A DNA stretch of 64,000 bases from a virus. Below the pieces are notes generated by a model, which saw only the letters and a program-made list of their open reading frames with translations, did no database searches and was not told the origin of the DNA. Position 1 is the first letter of the stretch. Every line of letters starts with the position of its first letter. The stretch is from positions 1 to 64,000 of IMG/VR virus record IMGVR_UViG_3300034107_000314; one strand, written 5' to 3'. The position numbers and the translations under genes are program-made. Positions 39,138 through 47,999 of the stretch are shown piece after piece.

Positions 39138-39906
39138 TGTTTATTTCCAATTCTATTAACCGATCCTTTTGATCGGGAAATTTGTTGCTAATTTTAGTCA
39201 ATTCTGATTTGATAAGCTCTACTAGTTGATTATTAGATCGTAAGGATACATGTCTTAATAGATATTTAACTCTAATAACACAAAATCCTTTCGATAATAA
39301 AGCTCCGTTTTTGATCGCATCGTACTTTATATTCCTACTTAGCGAGGTTTCTCCATAAACTGGAAGAAAGTGTTGAGGACCATCTATCTCAATAGCAGTC
39401 CTGAGAGATGGTATGTATAAGTCCACCTCAAACCTCTGTCCGGGGATCAATCCGACCTTATGTATTATAACATCGTACCCAGCTTTTGTCAACTCTTCGT
39501 ACAAGAATCTTTCGGCTTTTGACCCCTCTGTACTTGCTTTTCTTAATGCCTGACCCGCTCTCTTCTGCATCTCCAGTCTCTGCTCAGGAGATTTTAATTC
39601 CCAGTTCTCTTTAGCATTTTGCTTGAAGATTTCCCTATCAGATTCGCTAACTTCACTCCATTTCTTAGATCGTTTGATGCTAATGTTATGCTTTTCTTCT
39701 TTTGTTCTTTTCTTACCTAGCATTGGAGGACTTATCTTTCCTTGATCAAAAGCGATTCTTCCAGCTTCCTTTTTTGATCTAAGGGTGTAGCCAGATTGTT
39801 TAATCATTCTGGCAATTTTATTTGGATAAGTATTTAAAGATTCTGCTATCTCTCTAATACTCATTCCACTTTCATAATCATCTATAATTTTATTTAAATC
39901 AAACAT
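39130..39906 (-). CDS. EDxHD-type endonuclease with HTH and NUMOD3-like part
   Basis: 258 residues. Residues 1-50 form a helix-turn-helix (SGMSIREIAESLNTYPNKIA). A NUMOD3-like GKKRTKEEKHNIS segment follows near residue 65. The C-terminal nuclease core is FEVDLYIPSLRTAIEIDGPQ then H-F, with acidic and His residues placed as in EDxHD/DUF559/Vsr-type nucleases. Such free-standing proteins are usually homing endonucleases. It overlaps both neighbours slightly (8 and 13 bases), so it is embedded in the operon and not inside an intron. Confidence 0.75.
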   Translation of the reverse strand: MFDLNKIIDDYESGMSIREIAESLNTYPNKIARMIKQSGYTLRSKKEAGRIAFDQGKISPPMLGKKRTKEEKHNISIKRSKKWSEVSESDREIFKQNAKENWELKSPEQRLEMQKRAGQALRKASTEGSKAERFLYEELTKAGYDVIIHKVGLIPGQRFEVDLYIPSLRTAIEIDGPQHFLPVYGETSLSRNIKYDAIKNGALLSKGFCVIRVKYLLRHVSLRSNNQLVELIKSELTKISNKFPDQKDRLIELEINNE

Positions 39907-40340
39907 TTATATAATTCATCCATATTTTCTGCAATATAAATATCACTTCTATTAGTAAAATTCTGAACAATTTTTTTGTGCGATTCGCTTCTTACTACGA
40001 TTTTAAACTTATCAAGAATACTTCTACACGCTTCATAGCTCATGACTTGATTTAACCAAGGAATATCCCACAAGAATAACCAATTATCTGTATGTGAATT
40101 ATTTGACAATACTATTTGAGCAGTGTCAAAACTAAAGCACACTGCTTTTCCTGTAAAATTTGATAATCCTATGATATTCATCATAAAGCAATTTGGTGGA
40201 GTCATTGGGGGTATTAAATTTTGATAGAATATATACGGAGATACTTTATTTGTCTCAGCGCCAATTTTTGTGATCAATTGCAATAGTTCAAAATTTTGTT
40301 CGCAGCCACCCAAATTATTAACTACAAATCCTAAATTCAT
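39894..40340 (-). CDS. Glycan-operon protein, unknown
   Basis: 148 residues. Contains GAETNKVSPYIFYQNLIPPM and a DNWLFLWDIPWLNQVMSYEA segment, then an RSESHKKIVQNFTNRSDIYI end that looks like a small Rossmann-type fold. This is the kind of short sugar-binding or transferase-partner protein seen beside glycosyltransferases. Its start (40340) overlaps the previous gene by ATGA. A function cannot be assigned beyond membership of the coupled glycan operon. Confidence 0.5.
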   Translation of the reverse strand: MNLGFVVNNLGGCEQNFELLQLITKIGAETNKVSPYIFYQNLIPPMTPPNCFMMNIIGLSNFTGKAVCFSFDTAQIVLSNNSHTDNWLFLWDIPWLNQVMSYEACRSILDKFKIVVRSESHKKIVQNFTNRSDIYIAENMDELYKCLI

Positions 40341-41086
40341 AGTATCTCCTTTAATTTATCTAATGTTATTTTTGATTCCTTTTCAAACCCCAAATTTTGC
40401 AAAATACTTGCTACTGCATGAAAACTTGTTGACTTGGATAAAACTTCCTCTATCTTATCTTTCATATCTATCTTCTTATTTAATTCTTCAAGTATATTCG
40501 CGTTAAGATCTATTGGGCGACATCCACATAGAATAGAATTATATACATTATCACCACTTGCAAAACTTAACTTTGAAGAAGCGTAAATGTTCTTTCTGGT
40601 TGGTTCTGGAGCATATCCACAATATCTATTATGTTTGACAATTTGACTAGAATAGAATCTAGATATTACAGATTCTGGAACATTAACATTTTCAAGATTT
40701 TCCAGTGGAGTGTCTTCAATTGATACTAGATCAGCTTTATACTTATCTTGCTTTTCTCCCTTTAGATAAACAAATAAATCTGCATGTCCAGTATCCAATA
40801 TCCAATGGTATAAATCGCCAAAAGCGTCTTTAAACATTTTAAAGTTTGGATGTTCAGGAAAATTATCTTTTTGCAGGACACAAACTCTCATATCTGGACG
40901 TTCTTCAATATTCTTAATCACCGCTTTGGTTAAGAAATTTGCATCTGCTATATATAAATCTGGCTTTACAGTATAAAAAGTATCAAAGGTCGATACTGAA
41001 CCGGGATCATGTTTTGCAGCTTTAAATCCTGAATATAATAGGCATCTACCATATGATATCAAACTATTATCGACTAGTGTTTTCAT
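40337..41086 (-). CDS. Probable glycosyltransferase-like protein
   Basis: 249 residues. Mixed alpha/beta with DLYIADANFLTKAVIKNIEE, MRVCVLQKDNFPEHPNFKMF and SKLSFASGDNVYNSILCGCR. The last (ASGDNVYNSILCGCRPI) resembles the C-terminal donor-site loop of GT-B enzymes, where a Gly-rich turn and an N-x-x-L-C-G-C/A motif precede the sugar pocket. The N-terminal half is shorter than a full GT-B. It overlaps both neighbours. Assignment is by fold reading and context and is uncertain. Confidence 0.45.
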   Translation of the reverse strand: MKTLVDNSLISYGRCLLYSGFKAAKHDPGSVSTFDTFYTVKPDLYIADANFLTKAVIKNIEERPDMRVCVLQKDNFPEHPNFKMFKDAFGDLYHWILDTGHADLFVYLKGEKQDKYKADLVSIEDTPLENLENVNVPESVISRFYSSQIVKHNRYCGYAPEPTRKNIYASSKLSFASGDNVYNSILCGCRPIDLNANILEELNKKIDMKDKIEEVLSKSTSFHAVASILQNLGFEKESKITLDKLKEIL

Positions 41087-41780
41087 TATTAATATCCTTT
41101 AAGCTATCTATTTCTTTTATAAAACTATTACCAATATCAATGCATTTAAAGTTTCCATTATTTTCTATAATTTTATTAATTACTTCAAATGTCAACATAA
41201 ATTTGGGATTAAAATCATTTCTTAATATTAATTTTCTTAATATATTAACTTCTTGCTCTGCGAGAAATGCTATTTGACACCACTTTACAGGTAAACTATA
41301 AGATAGCACTGTTGCATTTCCATTTACTATCGTAACTCCAACTTCTTTATCATCAAACTGCTTCCCCTTATCAACCAATAAGAACGATTGATTGAGATTT
41401 ACATTTTTAAACAAATCTTCACTAATTACTAAGTCCCCATGTAAAAATAGTATATTGTCAAGCATTGAGTTGTTGACTGCTATTTTTAAACTTTCCCCAC
41501 TATTTGTATTTTCATAGGCTGGATTTTCAATAATGCGTGCTTGTTTATTGATTTTACGTATAATTTTATTTATATCAAATCCACAAACTATACTAATTTC
41601 ACACTTATTAAAAATCGCATTGATTATATCTATTTGATTGTCTAATATTGTTTTACCATTATATTTTAACAAGCATCTTGGCTCATAGGATCTTGTTCTA
41701 GAACCTAATCCAGCTGCCAATACAATCACTTGAATAGGAGGAAAGTTCTTATTTTTAATATTTCTTGTAAATCTACTCAT
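41067..41780 (-). CDS. Sugar-phosphate nucleotidyltransferase-like protein
   Basis: 237 residues. It opens with VIVLAAGLGSRTRSYEPRCL, the L-A-A-G-x-G-S/T-R signature loop of NTP_transferase enzymes (GlmU, RmlA, phosphocholine cytidylyltransferase type). This is followed by a LLKYNGKTILDNQIDII segment and an LFLHGDLVISEDLF strand carrying the second acidic site (GD). Enzymes of this type activate a sugar or alcohol phosphate with CTP, UTP or dTTP. In this operon it would supply the donor used by the transferases. It overlaps the next gene by 20 bases. Confidence 0.75.
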   Translation of the reverse strand: MSRFTRNIKNKNFPPIQVIVLAAGLGSRTRSYEPRCLLKYNGKTILDNQIDIINAIFNKCEISIVCGFDINKIIRKINKQARIIENPAYENTNSGESLKIAVNNSMLDNILFLHGDLVISEDLFKNVNLNQSFLLVDKGKQFDDKEVGVTIVNGNATVLSYSLPVKWCQIAFLAEQEVNILRKLILRNDFNPKFMLTFEVINKIIENNGNFKCIDIGNSFIKEIDSLKDINNENTSR

Positions 41781-42400
41781 GTTACAAAAAGCGCTTCTGG
41801 GATATACCTAACTAAAGCCTTGTTAAATGCATTACGAATAAGATCCATAGGTTCAACAATAAATGATTCCTTGTTTATAACTTCTTTACTAAAAGATATT
41901 TCTTTAATAGGAATAAAGTAATTAACTAGTTGATGTATAGTTGATAAATACTGATATTGTCCATTCGTAATATAATCAGAGTAGACAATTCCAGTCAACT
42001 TGTCTTCGAATTTTTTAAGCGTTTTCTCTACAAAATTTGACATATAAGTAGAACCAGAAGATAGTGTCATGTATATATCTGTTTGTGAGTACATTTTTTG
42101 TATTGCAAATACTTGTAAAGCTTTCACATCAAGAGTATCGACTGTTTTAATGTAAATATAGTTCACATTATTATGGCTTATCTTTTTGATACTATAGTCT
42201 TTAAACTGTTCATAAATAACTTGAGATTGACTGCAACAGCTATTAAAAAATACATTAATTATATCAGCAGAGCTTTCAGATATAGCACCGTTAGATATCA
42301 TACATATATTTGTTGGCTTTACAGTATTGTCAACTACACTCAACACAGACTTTAAAAAATCTTTACTGTCTTCAATTGGCAATATTACGGTTGATTTCAT
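41777..42400 (-). CDS. GT-A-type glycosyltransferase-like protein
   Basis: 207 residues. The start MKSTVILPIEDSKDFLKSVL and VVDNTVKPTNICMISNGAIS is the N-terminal strand-loop-helix of GT2-like enzymes (P-x-x-x, then S-V-x-x, then the ICMISNG-x strand). A TDIYMTLSSGSTYMSNFVEK stretch follows in the place of the usual DxD region, though here the acidic residues are less clear (TDIYM). The missing canonical DxD could mean an inactive or altered enzyme. It is coupled to the next gene by ATGA. Confidence 0.5.
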   Translation of the reverse strand: MKSTVILPIEDSKDFLKSVLSVVDNTVKPTNICMISNGAISESSADIINVFFNSCCSQSQVIYEQFKDYSIKKISHNNVNYIYIKTVDTLDVKALQVFAIQKMYSQTDIYMTLSSGSTYMSNFVEKTLKKFEDKLTGIVYSDYITNGQYQYLSTIHQLVNYFIPIKEISFSKEVINKESFIVEPMDLIRNAFNKALVRYIPEALFVT

Positions 42401-42926
42401 CTATTTCCTCCCAAGTTTTAATCATTGATGGTGACTGTTCTTTTATTTTTTCTTCATATGTCATATTTTTGACAATATCATTTTCTTCGTCAATCTCTAA
42501 TTTACTTCCTTTTAAATACTTGAAGATATAATTAAAATATGCCATACCATTAATAGAATCCGAATCATGTCTTATTAAAGCTACTGGGATATTAGATGTA
42601 GTTATTTTATTTATTTTTAAATAAAGATCTTCATTAAAATCTTCACCAACAATATTTACAACAGTCCATCCATTTTTGATATTATTAATGAATTGGTCTA
42701 ATATATAGATATCCGGTATTTTATTATAATTTAGTACAATATTATATTGGCATTCCAAGTATCTCATTTCATCAATAATATCGTCAGCAGACTCTTCTAG
42801 ATTATGACAAATACCAATCCAGTTTGGATTATGATGTAATACCTTAGATATATTATCTTTTAATTGTGATAAGTGAGATACATCTTTTAGTATAAAGATG
42901 TATCCTATTTTATTGTATATATTCAT
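42372..42926 (-). CDS. Glycan-operon protein, possible GT-A fragment
   Basis: 184 residues. IYNKIGYIFILKDVSHLSQL, then NWIGICHNLEESADDIIDEM and a YNIVLNYNKIPDIYILDQFI strand-helix series look like a small alpha/beta sugar-nucleotide fold. DSDSINGMAYFNYIFKYLKG has the style of a GT-A acceptor-side segment. No single catalytic motif is certain. Its start overlaps the previous gene by 4 bases; its end overlaps the next by 29. Best read as a divergent transferase or partner. Confidence 0.4.
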   Translation of the reverse strand: MNIYNKIGYIFILKDVSHLSQLKDNISKVLHHNPNWIGICHNLEESADDIIDEMRYLECQYNIVLNYNKIPDIYILDQFINNIKNGWTVVNIVGEDFNEDLYLKINKITTSNIPVALIRHDSDSINGMAYFNYIFKYLKGSKLEIDEENDIVKNMTYEEKIKEQSPSMIKTWEEIDEINRNIAN

Positions 42927-43342
42927 AGTACTTTCGTATACTCAAGTTTAAATTCTATATTACTAAGAACGACAGATTTTAATTGTATATACTGAAATTG
43001 GTTTAGAAAATCTTTTACTAATTCATTTGTAATAAAAGATTTAAACCCCTTGGCCTGTTCTGCCATTTGATTCAATTCTAATAAATTACCAGTTTTTCTA
43101 TATGCAAATACTAGTAGATCAAAATCAATATCGCTAATGATTAAACTTCCTTCAGGTCTAAGTTTCTTTACAATTAGAGAAAGAATATTTGGAATTTTGT
43201 TAATACTATACTGTCTCAACAATCCATCAAGTATAATTGAAGTACACTCAGAATCATCTGCAACATATTCCAACATTTCAACCTGTGATAAAACCTTAAA
43301 TGATTCGTCTTTAATAGACCTGTTTCCAAGATATACTTTCAT
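42923..43342 (-). CDS. Methyltransferase-like protein, short
   Basis: 139 residues. The segment SLIVKKLRPEGSLIISDIDF is the post-motif-III strand of Rossmann methyltransferases (L-R-P-G/E-G-x-L-I-I-S-D). The SAM-binding G-x-G loop of the N-terminal half is not recognisable: residues 1-40 (VYLGNRSIKDESFKVLSQVE) are short and altered. It may be a truncated or structural methyltransferase homologue, or the partner of a split enzyme. It is coupled on both sides by ATGA overlaps. Confidence 0.5.
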   Translation of the reverse strand: MKVYLGNRSIKDESFKVLSQVEMLEYVADDSECTSIILDGLLRQYSINKIPNILSLIVKKLRPEGSLIISDIDFDLLVFAYRKTGNLLELNQMAEQAKGFKSFITNELVKDFLNQFQYIQLKSVVLSNIEFKLEYTKVL

Positions 43343-44424
43343 ATAAATAAATCCTTAACTAAATTGCTATTTGTAAAATTAAACTTATCGACAGAACTAA
43401 TACATTTTTCTGAAATGTCTTGATATGAATCTTTGTTATTTAAAAATAACTCATATACTTCTCTCATTTTATTTTGTAAACCTAACACATCAATATTTAG
43501 CCAGTTGTCTTCAGATGTATATAAATCATCAAATGAATTATTTTCTGAATAACAAGGAGCTAGGTAAGAACGCACTGGATATCCATGAATATCATATTCT
43601 GAAATGCCAATTCCATCAGTATAAATAGGCACTACTCCCAATGCAGTTGCTTCGATGGCTGGATAGCACCAGCCTTCACCATGACTAGGAATTACAATTG
43701 CGTGACACTGCCTAAGAGTAGAGAAAACTATCTCTTCTGGTATCTGGTCAGCAATAACGATTTCTTTTTTAAATTTCTTATACTTTTTCATTTTGGACTT
43801 AACATTATCACAAAATTCTGTGACTTGTTTTATATTTCCAACAGTTTTTATATATAAATTTACTGGTTCTATATATTCAAATTCACTATGGAAAGCAATT
43901 AACAAGCTCTCTAAATTTTCTTTTTCATGTATAGATCCTATGAACACAAAATTAAATTTATTATTTAGCTCAGGTATACTTACTGTAGATTTTGTATCAA
44001 TAATTTTATTATAATTAAAACTATGGTTAAATACTTTTACCTTATCTGCATCAATTCCAGATCGTAATAGACATTCCTTGGATACCTCGCTAGGAACAAA
44101 AATTAAATCCATTAGTTTAATATTTTTAATCCATAGTGTATTCGTTAATTTTAACATATCAAGCTCTAATGCCGCTATGTTAATTGCCCCTCCGATATAT
44201 TTATAATCTTTGGGAAGGTAATGATGGACAACGTAATCAAAATCATCAGATGTTTTAGAAGTTAATTCCTTGATATCCTCTTCAAAATATGTATTTGCAT
44301 TGTTATATTTTATTTGAGTGCAATATACATCATGCCCAGCATTGTGCAGAGCTAATGCATTATATGTAGCGGCTTTTGCCCATTCAGTACCATCAGCAAA
44401 ATTTCCTATATATTTAATTTTCAT
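43339..44424 (-). CDS. Glycosyltransferase, GT4-like (GT-B fold)
   Basis: 361 residues. The C-terminal half carries HAIVIPSHGEGWCYPAIEAT and ALGVVPIYTDGIG, the E-G-x(6)-E acid pair and following Gly turn of GT4 donor binding. The N-terminal half begins KIKYIGNFADGTEWAKAATY, the acceptor-binding start of GT-B enzymes, and FNFVFIGSIHEKENLESLLI opens the second Rossmann fold. It probably transfers a sugar from a nucleotide donor to a glycan, protein or DNA acceptor. It is coupled by ATGA to the genes on each side. Confidence 0.85.
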   Translation of the reverse strand: MKIKYIGNFADGTEWAKAATYNALALHNAGHDVYCTQIKYNNANTYFEEDIKELTSKTSDDFDYVVHHYLPKDYKYIGGAINIAALELDMLKLTNTLWIKNIKLMDLIFVPSEVSKECLLRSGIDADKVKVFNHSFNYNKIIDTKSTVSIPELNNKFNFVFIGSIHEKENLESLLIAFHSEFEYIEPVNLYIKTVGNIKQVTEFCDNVKSKMKKYKKFKKEIVIADQIPEEIVFSTLRQCHAIVIPSHGEGWCYPAIEATALGVVPIYTDGIGISEYDIHGYPVRSYLAPCYSENNSFDDLYTSEDNWLNIDVLGLQNKMREVYELFLNNKDSYQDISEKCISSVDKFNFTNSNLVKDLFI

Positions 44425-46073
44425 TTAGCACCTAATTTCTGTAATCTAGCGTTTTCCCAGTCATTAAACATTGATCTCATATTTAAGCACATATGGAATG
44501 CTTTTTCAATATTAAATTCCTCATATCTTTTTTCCATGTCTGGATGAGAATAATCATTATAATAATATCCGGGAATAGTGGATGTTAAAGTTGCTCTATA
44601 AGTAAGATCCTTTACCATTCTTTTCCACATAGACTGATTAATCAATTCTGGCTTACCAAGTACATGAATAAATAGCCAGCTAATCTGATCTGATGTTGTC
44701 ATATTTGCTATATCACTTGGTAGTGATGTTTGAGGAGTAAATAATCTAGACCCAGATTCCCAAGTTTGAGATTTATCAAGCACCGGAGCGTTTAAGAAGT
44801 AATTAAGCCATTTATTTGCGGCATAATCCCAATTATAAATCTCTTTAGAATTTTCATAGCATTTCTTAGCTATGTAATTTCTCTTGGACTTATCTAAGCT
44901 TAAACTTTCAATAGTTGCTGCTAAAGCTTTATTGTCTGGTATAGCTCGGTTACATCCCGTCTCAAGTTCTTTATAAAGAGCCAGAGGTTTAATGCCAACC
45001 CCTTTAATGTTATTAATCAAAGATTCCATAGCAGAATATTCAATTGATATAACTGGCAAACCTGCGTATGCAGCTTCTAACTGAGGCATTCCCCAACCTT
45101 CACTATTCGCCCATTGAATATAGACATCAAATAGATTATATACTTTATTGAGTTCGTCTTCATTAATCTTGTTTGATATTCCAACTACTGCTGATGAAAA
45201 TGTATTGCATTTATAACAAAATGTTACAGAGTCATTAAAGAATAGTGGCTTGATATCACCACAGTTTTTACACTTGTAGGTCATCAAGACTTTATTTCCA
45301 AGTCCATTCTCTTTAATCAGCTCTGGGATATCCCAACCAACATCAGGATATGCAGTATGGCAATACAGATAGACATTCTTCATGTCAGGGTTGTTATCTA
45401 TAAAGATTTTGAAAGCTTTGAACAAATCGTTATAAAGTTTTCTTCGTTGATTTCTCATGACTGTGCCAAAGATAATGATATCTTCCTCAAGTCCGAAGCT
45501 ATTACGCAATTCTTTCTTATTTTTAATTGGAAAGAAACTATTGCTAGCGCATGGTGATGCTACGTCAATAAAGTTAATATTCTTTGATTGTTTGAGCATG
45601 GTATCTCTTCCAAACTCTGAATATGCGAATACACCATTTGCAGATGAGTAAGTATCGATCCAGCTTGATGCTTGAGGTTCGGCATCTACAGTTGGCATGA
45701 TAGCCCAATTAAAGAAATCTCTAAATGGAGACCTTTCCTCAAATTCAAGCATCCACCAATCTCTAATATCCATTACAAAGTCCGGCTGAAAATCTAGCAA
45801 GACATTATTAAATGAAAATTCTCCAAATTTATTAGCCATAGAAGCATTGTAGAAATTCATCGCCTCATGATTGTTTGCATCTGGGATATTTGCATAAAAT
45901 TTCCAAGGGATATCTTTAATTTCTTCTGCTTCTGGTCCTGAAAAGCATCCTAATTCAGCCACTTCAAGCTCTGGGTGTTTAGATAATCTTTTTAAGATTT
46001 CCTTGGTATATACAGAGTATCCAGTGGGGTGAAAAGACGCCTCAGTTACAAAAAGAACTTTTTTCTTTTTCAT
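44421..46073 (-). CDS. Glycosyltransferase, GT4-like, with zinc-ribbon insert
   Basis: 550 residues. The N-terminal KVLFVTEASFHPTGYSVYTK opens the first Rossmann domain. VSIQWANSEGWGMP-type sequence, read here as IQWANSEGWGMPQLEAAYAG (residues 320-338), is the GT4 E-x7-E donor motif with E325 and E333. Between the two halves of the second domain, four cysteines at about 268, 271, 286 and 289 form a zinc ribbon, which is unusual in GT4 enzymes. The last ~140 residues are an extra helical domain. It is the first gene of the glycan operon, 3 bases after SSB. Confidence 0.85.
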   Translation of the reverse strand: MKKKKVLFVTEASFHPTGYSVYTKEILKRLSKHPELEVAELGCFSGPEAEEIKDIPWKFYANIPDANNHEAMNFYNASMANKFGEFSFNNVLLDFQPDFVMDIRDWWMLEFEERSPFRDFFNWAIMPTVDAEPQASSWIDTYSSANGVFAYSEFGRDTMLKQSKNINFIDVASPCASNSFFPIKNKKELRNSFGLEEDIIIFGTVMRNQRRKLYNDLFKAFKIFIDNNPDMKNVYLYCHTAYPDVGWDIPELIKENGLGNKVLMTYKCKNCGDIKPLFFNDSVTFCYKCNTFSSAVVGISNKINEDELNKVYNLFDVYIQWANSEGWGMPQLEAAYAGLPVISIEYSAMESLINNIKGVGIKPLALYKELETGCNRAIPDNKALAATIESLSLDKSKRNYIAKKCYENSKEIYNWDYAANKWLNYFLNAPVLDKSQTWESGSRLFTPQTSLPSDIANMTTSDQISWLFIHVLGKPELINQSMWKRMVKDLTYRATLTSTIPGYYYNDYSHPDMEKRYEEFNIEKAFHMCLNMRSMFNDWENARLQKLGAK

Positions 46074-46076
46074 ATA

Positions 46077-46400
46077 TTATTCCGTTTTACATCCTGCTGA
46101 TTTGAAATTTTTGACTCTAAATACAATTTTTTGACGATTTTGATCATTAAAAACCCACTTATGCTGTCGGGCTTCAGATTCAATAATAAGCATATCACCT
46201 TTTTTGAAGTGTTTAGCAATGGTTGTAGCACCACTATCCCAAGCTTCAAAATCTAAAAAGTCCACCCTGCGATGCTTTTCCCCTTCTTTATCTTTTCTAT
46301 AGTCTTCAACAGCTAAACAAAAATTAACAACATAAGTATTATTAACTTCCCTTAGTTCTGGCTCATTAGCCAATTTTCCTACAAAACAACAATTATTCAT
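46077..46400 (-). CDS. ssb: Single-stranded DNA-binding protein
   Basis: 107 residues. The OB-fold pattern of bacterial SSB is clear: NNCCFVGKLANEPELREVNN, then VVNFCLAVEDYRKDKEGEKH, VDFLDFEAWDSGATTIAKHF and GDMLIIESEARQHKWVFNDQ. It is shorter than bacterial SSB and lacks the acidic C-terminal tail used for partner binding, ending at AGCKTE. It lies just downstream of the polymerase C-terminal gene, so it fits the replisome set. It covers ssDNA during phage replication and recombination. Confidence 0.9.
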   Translation of the reverse strand: MNNCCFVGKLANEPELREVNNTYVVNFCLAVEDYRKDKEGEKHRRVDFLDFEAWDSGATTIAKHFKKGDMLIIESEARQHKWVFNDQNRQKIVFRVKNFKSAGCKTE

Positions 46401-46409
46401 ATGTAATCC

Positions 46410-47999
46410 TTAAATTTGCATAACTCTTTTTACAACAAATGATTTATCCTTCTTTTCCTGTACTTCTCCATATAATAGTACCGTATTGCCTTCGAAAAGC
46501 AACTTCTTATATTGGGAAAATTCTTCAGAAAAAACCGTAATAGAATCTAATTCACCCGAACTATCTTCGGCAATTACAAATGCCATAAACTCGCCTTCGT
46601 GCTGACCTCTTTTTAGTTTATATTCTCTAACTTGATTTACTTTAACTGCTAATTTGGCATCTTGCATTTTCTTTACTTCGCCATTAGCAATCTCTTTACA
46701 TGTGATATTTACATCATCTAAAGCAAGATTATCTGACTGCGAACAAGTTAAAGAACAACCCATAAGTTTCTGTTCAATATCTGCAATCCACACATAATCG
46801 TCTTCAAGTGAATAAGGAGGATTTTGCAGAGCTTGGTAGATATCTAGTACAGAAGTGATCCTACGGGAATTAATCTTATCATTATTATTAATCATTCTAT
46901 TAACTAATTCAATGAATGGAGCGTTAGCCATGTTTGTGCTTTTCCAATGATCTATGATCCACCCTTGCTCTTTGATAGTTAGCTTATTCCAAATATCAAA
47001 TTCAAAGATCATTCTATTTCTATTAAGCTTATTATTCTTACCTATTAATCCACCTACACTAATAATAGAAATGAATGCATTCTTCTTTATCTCATTGCCA
47101 ATAAGGAACAAGCATTCTAACCAATTGAAGTCTTTGATAGGTTTTCTTGCAATACCTTCCGCTTCTTTGACAACCTTGGCTAATGTTTCCTGTTCACCCT
47201 CTCCAACATTCTTAACATCGCTATATCCAAAGTATATGACATTCCTATCTCTATCCATTGTAAAGCGACGATAGAAGAAGTCAAGTCTAGGGGGCAGAAC
47301 TTCAATTCCTTGTAGTTTCGCATCCATAATCAACTCTTTAATCTCTCGCTGCTTATCTGGCTTACTAGATGCATTGTTTAGATACACTGTATAAAATTTA
47401 ATTGGATCATGAGTTTTACAATATGCAGAAGCAAAAGAGTTAATAGCGTATGCCACAGCGTGAGATTTATTAAATGAATAGCGAGCAGATGCTGCAATCC
47501 ATTCAAAAATCTTAGCTGCTGATACGTCATCTACTAATCCTTTAGCTTTTGCTCCATTGATAAACTTCTCTTCAACTTCTTTCATAAGTGCCGCATCTTT
47601 TTTACCCATAGCTTTACGTAGTGAGTCAGCCTCTTCAGGTGTAAAGCCAGCAATCTCTGTAGCAATACGCATAGCTTGTTCTTGATATACGATAATTCCA
47701 TAAGTTTTACCCAGCACTGTTTCCAGTGCCGGGTGTAAATATTTGGTCTCGTCAATCTTAGCCTTGCGATCTGTATAGTGCTTGGTCATGGATTTGCCGT
47801 CTAATTCGGCCTCTAGCGTGCCGGGGCGAATAATGGATACCAAGTCAGCTAATTCGTCAATAGAGCGAGGTTGCGCCCTTTTTGCCCAACTGGAACCCAG
47901 TCTGGACTCCAATTGAAAAACACCCTTAGTTCTCCCGCTGCAAATCAGATCCCAAGTCGCTTCGTCGTCAAAATTTTTGATATCTTCAATATGAACCAT
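46410..47999 (-). CDS. dnaE: DNA polymerase III alpha subunit, C-terminal half (fingers to OB)
   Basis: 529 residues from ATG 47999, which has AAAGGG 7 bases upstream; ATG 48017 is an alternative. The protein begins where C-family polymerases enter the fingers: TKGVFQLESRLGSSWAKRAQ, then RPGTLEAELDGKS, YGIIVYQEQAMRIA, LRKAMGKKDAALMKE and SFNKSHAVAYAINSF. A helix-hairpin-helix (VKNVGEGEQETLAKVV) and an OB-fold end (EFMAFVIAEDSSGELDSITV) follow. The palm is supplied by the gene at 49118-50620. It starts without extra sequence and no intein motif is present, so this is a true split gene. Confidence 0.92.
   Translation of the reverse strand: MVHIEDIKNFDDEATWDLICSGRTKGVFQLESRLGSSWAKRAQPRSIDELADLVSIIRPGTLEAELDGKSMTKHYTDRKAKIDETKYLHPALETVLGKTYGIIVYQEQAMRIATEIAGFTPEEADSLRKAMGKKDAALMKEVEEKFINGAKAKGLVDDVSAAKIFEWIAASARYSFNKSHAVAYAINSFASAYCKTHDPIKFYTVYLNNASSKPDKQREIKELIMDAKLQGIEVLPPRLDFFYRRFTMDRDRNVIYFGYSDVKNVGEGEQETLAKVVKEAEGIARKPIKDFNWLECLFLIGNEIKKNAFISIISVGGLIGKNNKLNRNRMIFEFDIWNKLTIKEQGWIIDHWKSTNMANAPFIELVNRMINNNDKINSRRITSVLDIYQALQNPPYSLEDDYVWIADIEQKLMGCSLTCSQSDNLALDDVNITCKEIANGEVKKMQDAKLAVKVNQVREYKLKRGQHEGEFMAFVIAEDSSGELDSITVFSEEFSQYKKLLFEGNTVLLYGEVQEKKDKSFVVKRVMQI

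Noticed and set aside
39160-39176. CCGATC...GATCGG hairpin at the end of the EDxHD gene
   Set aside because: Only six pairs and no T-run, and the next gene overlaps; chance in coding sequence is likely.
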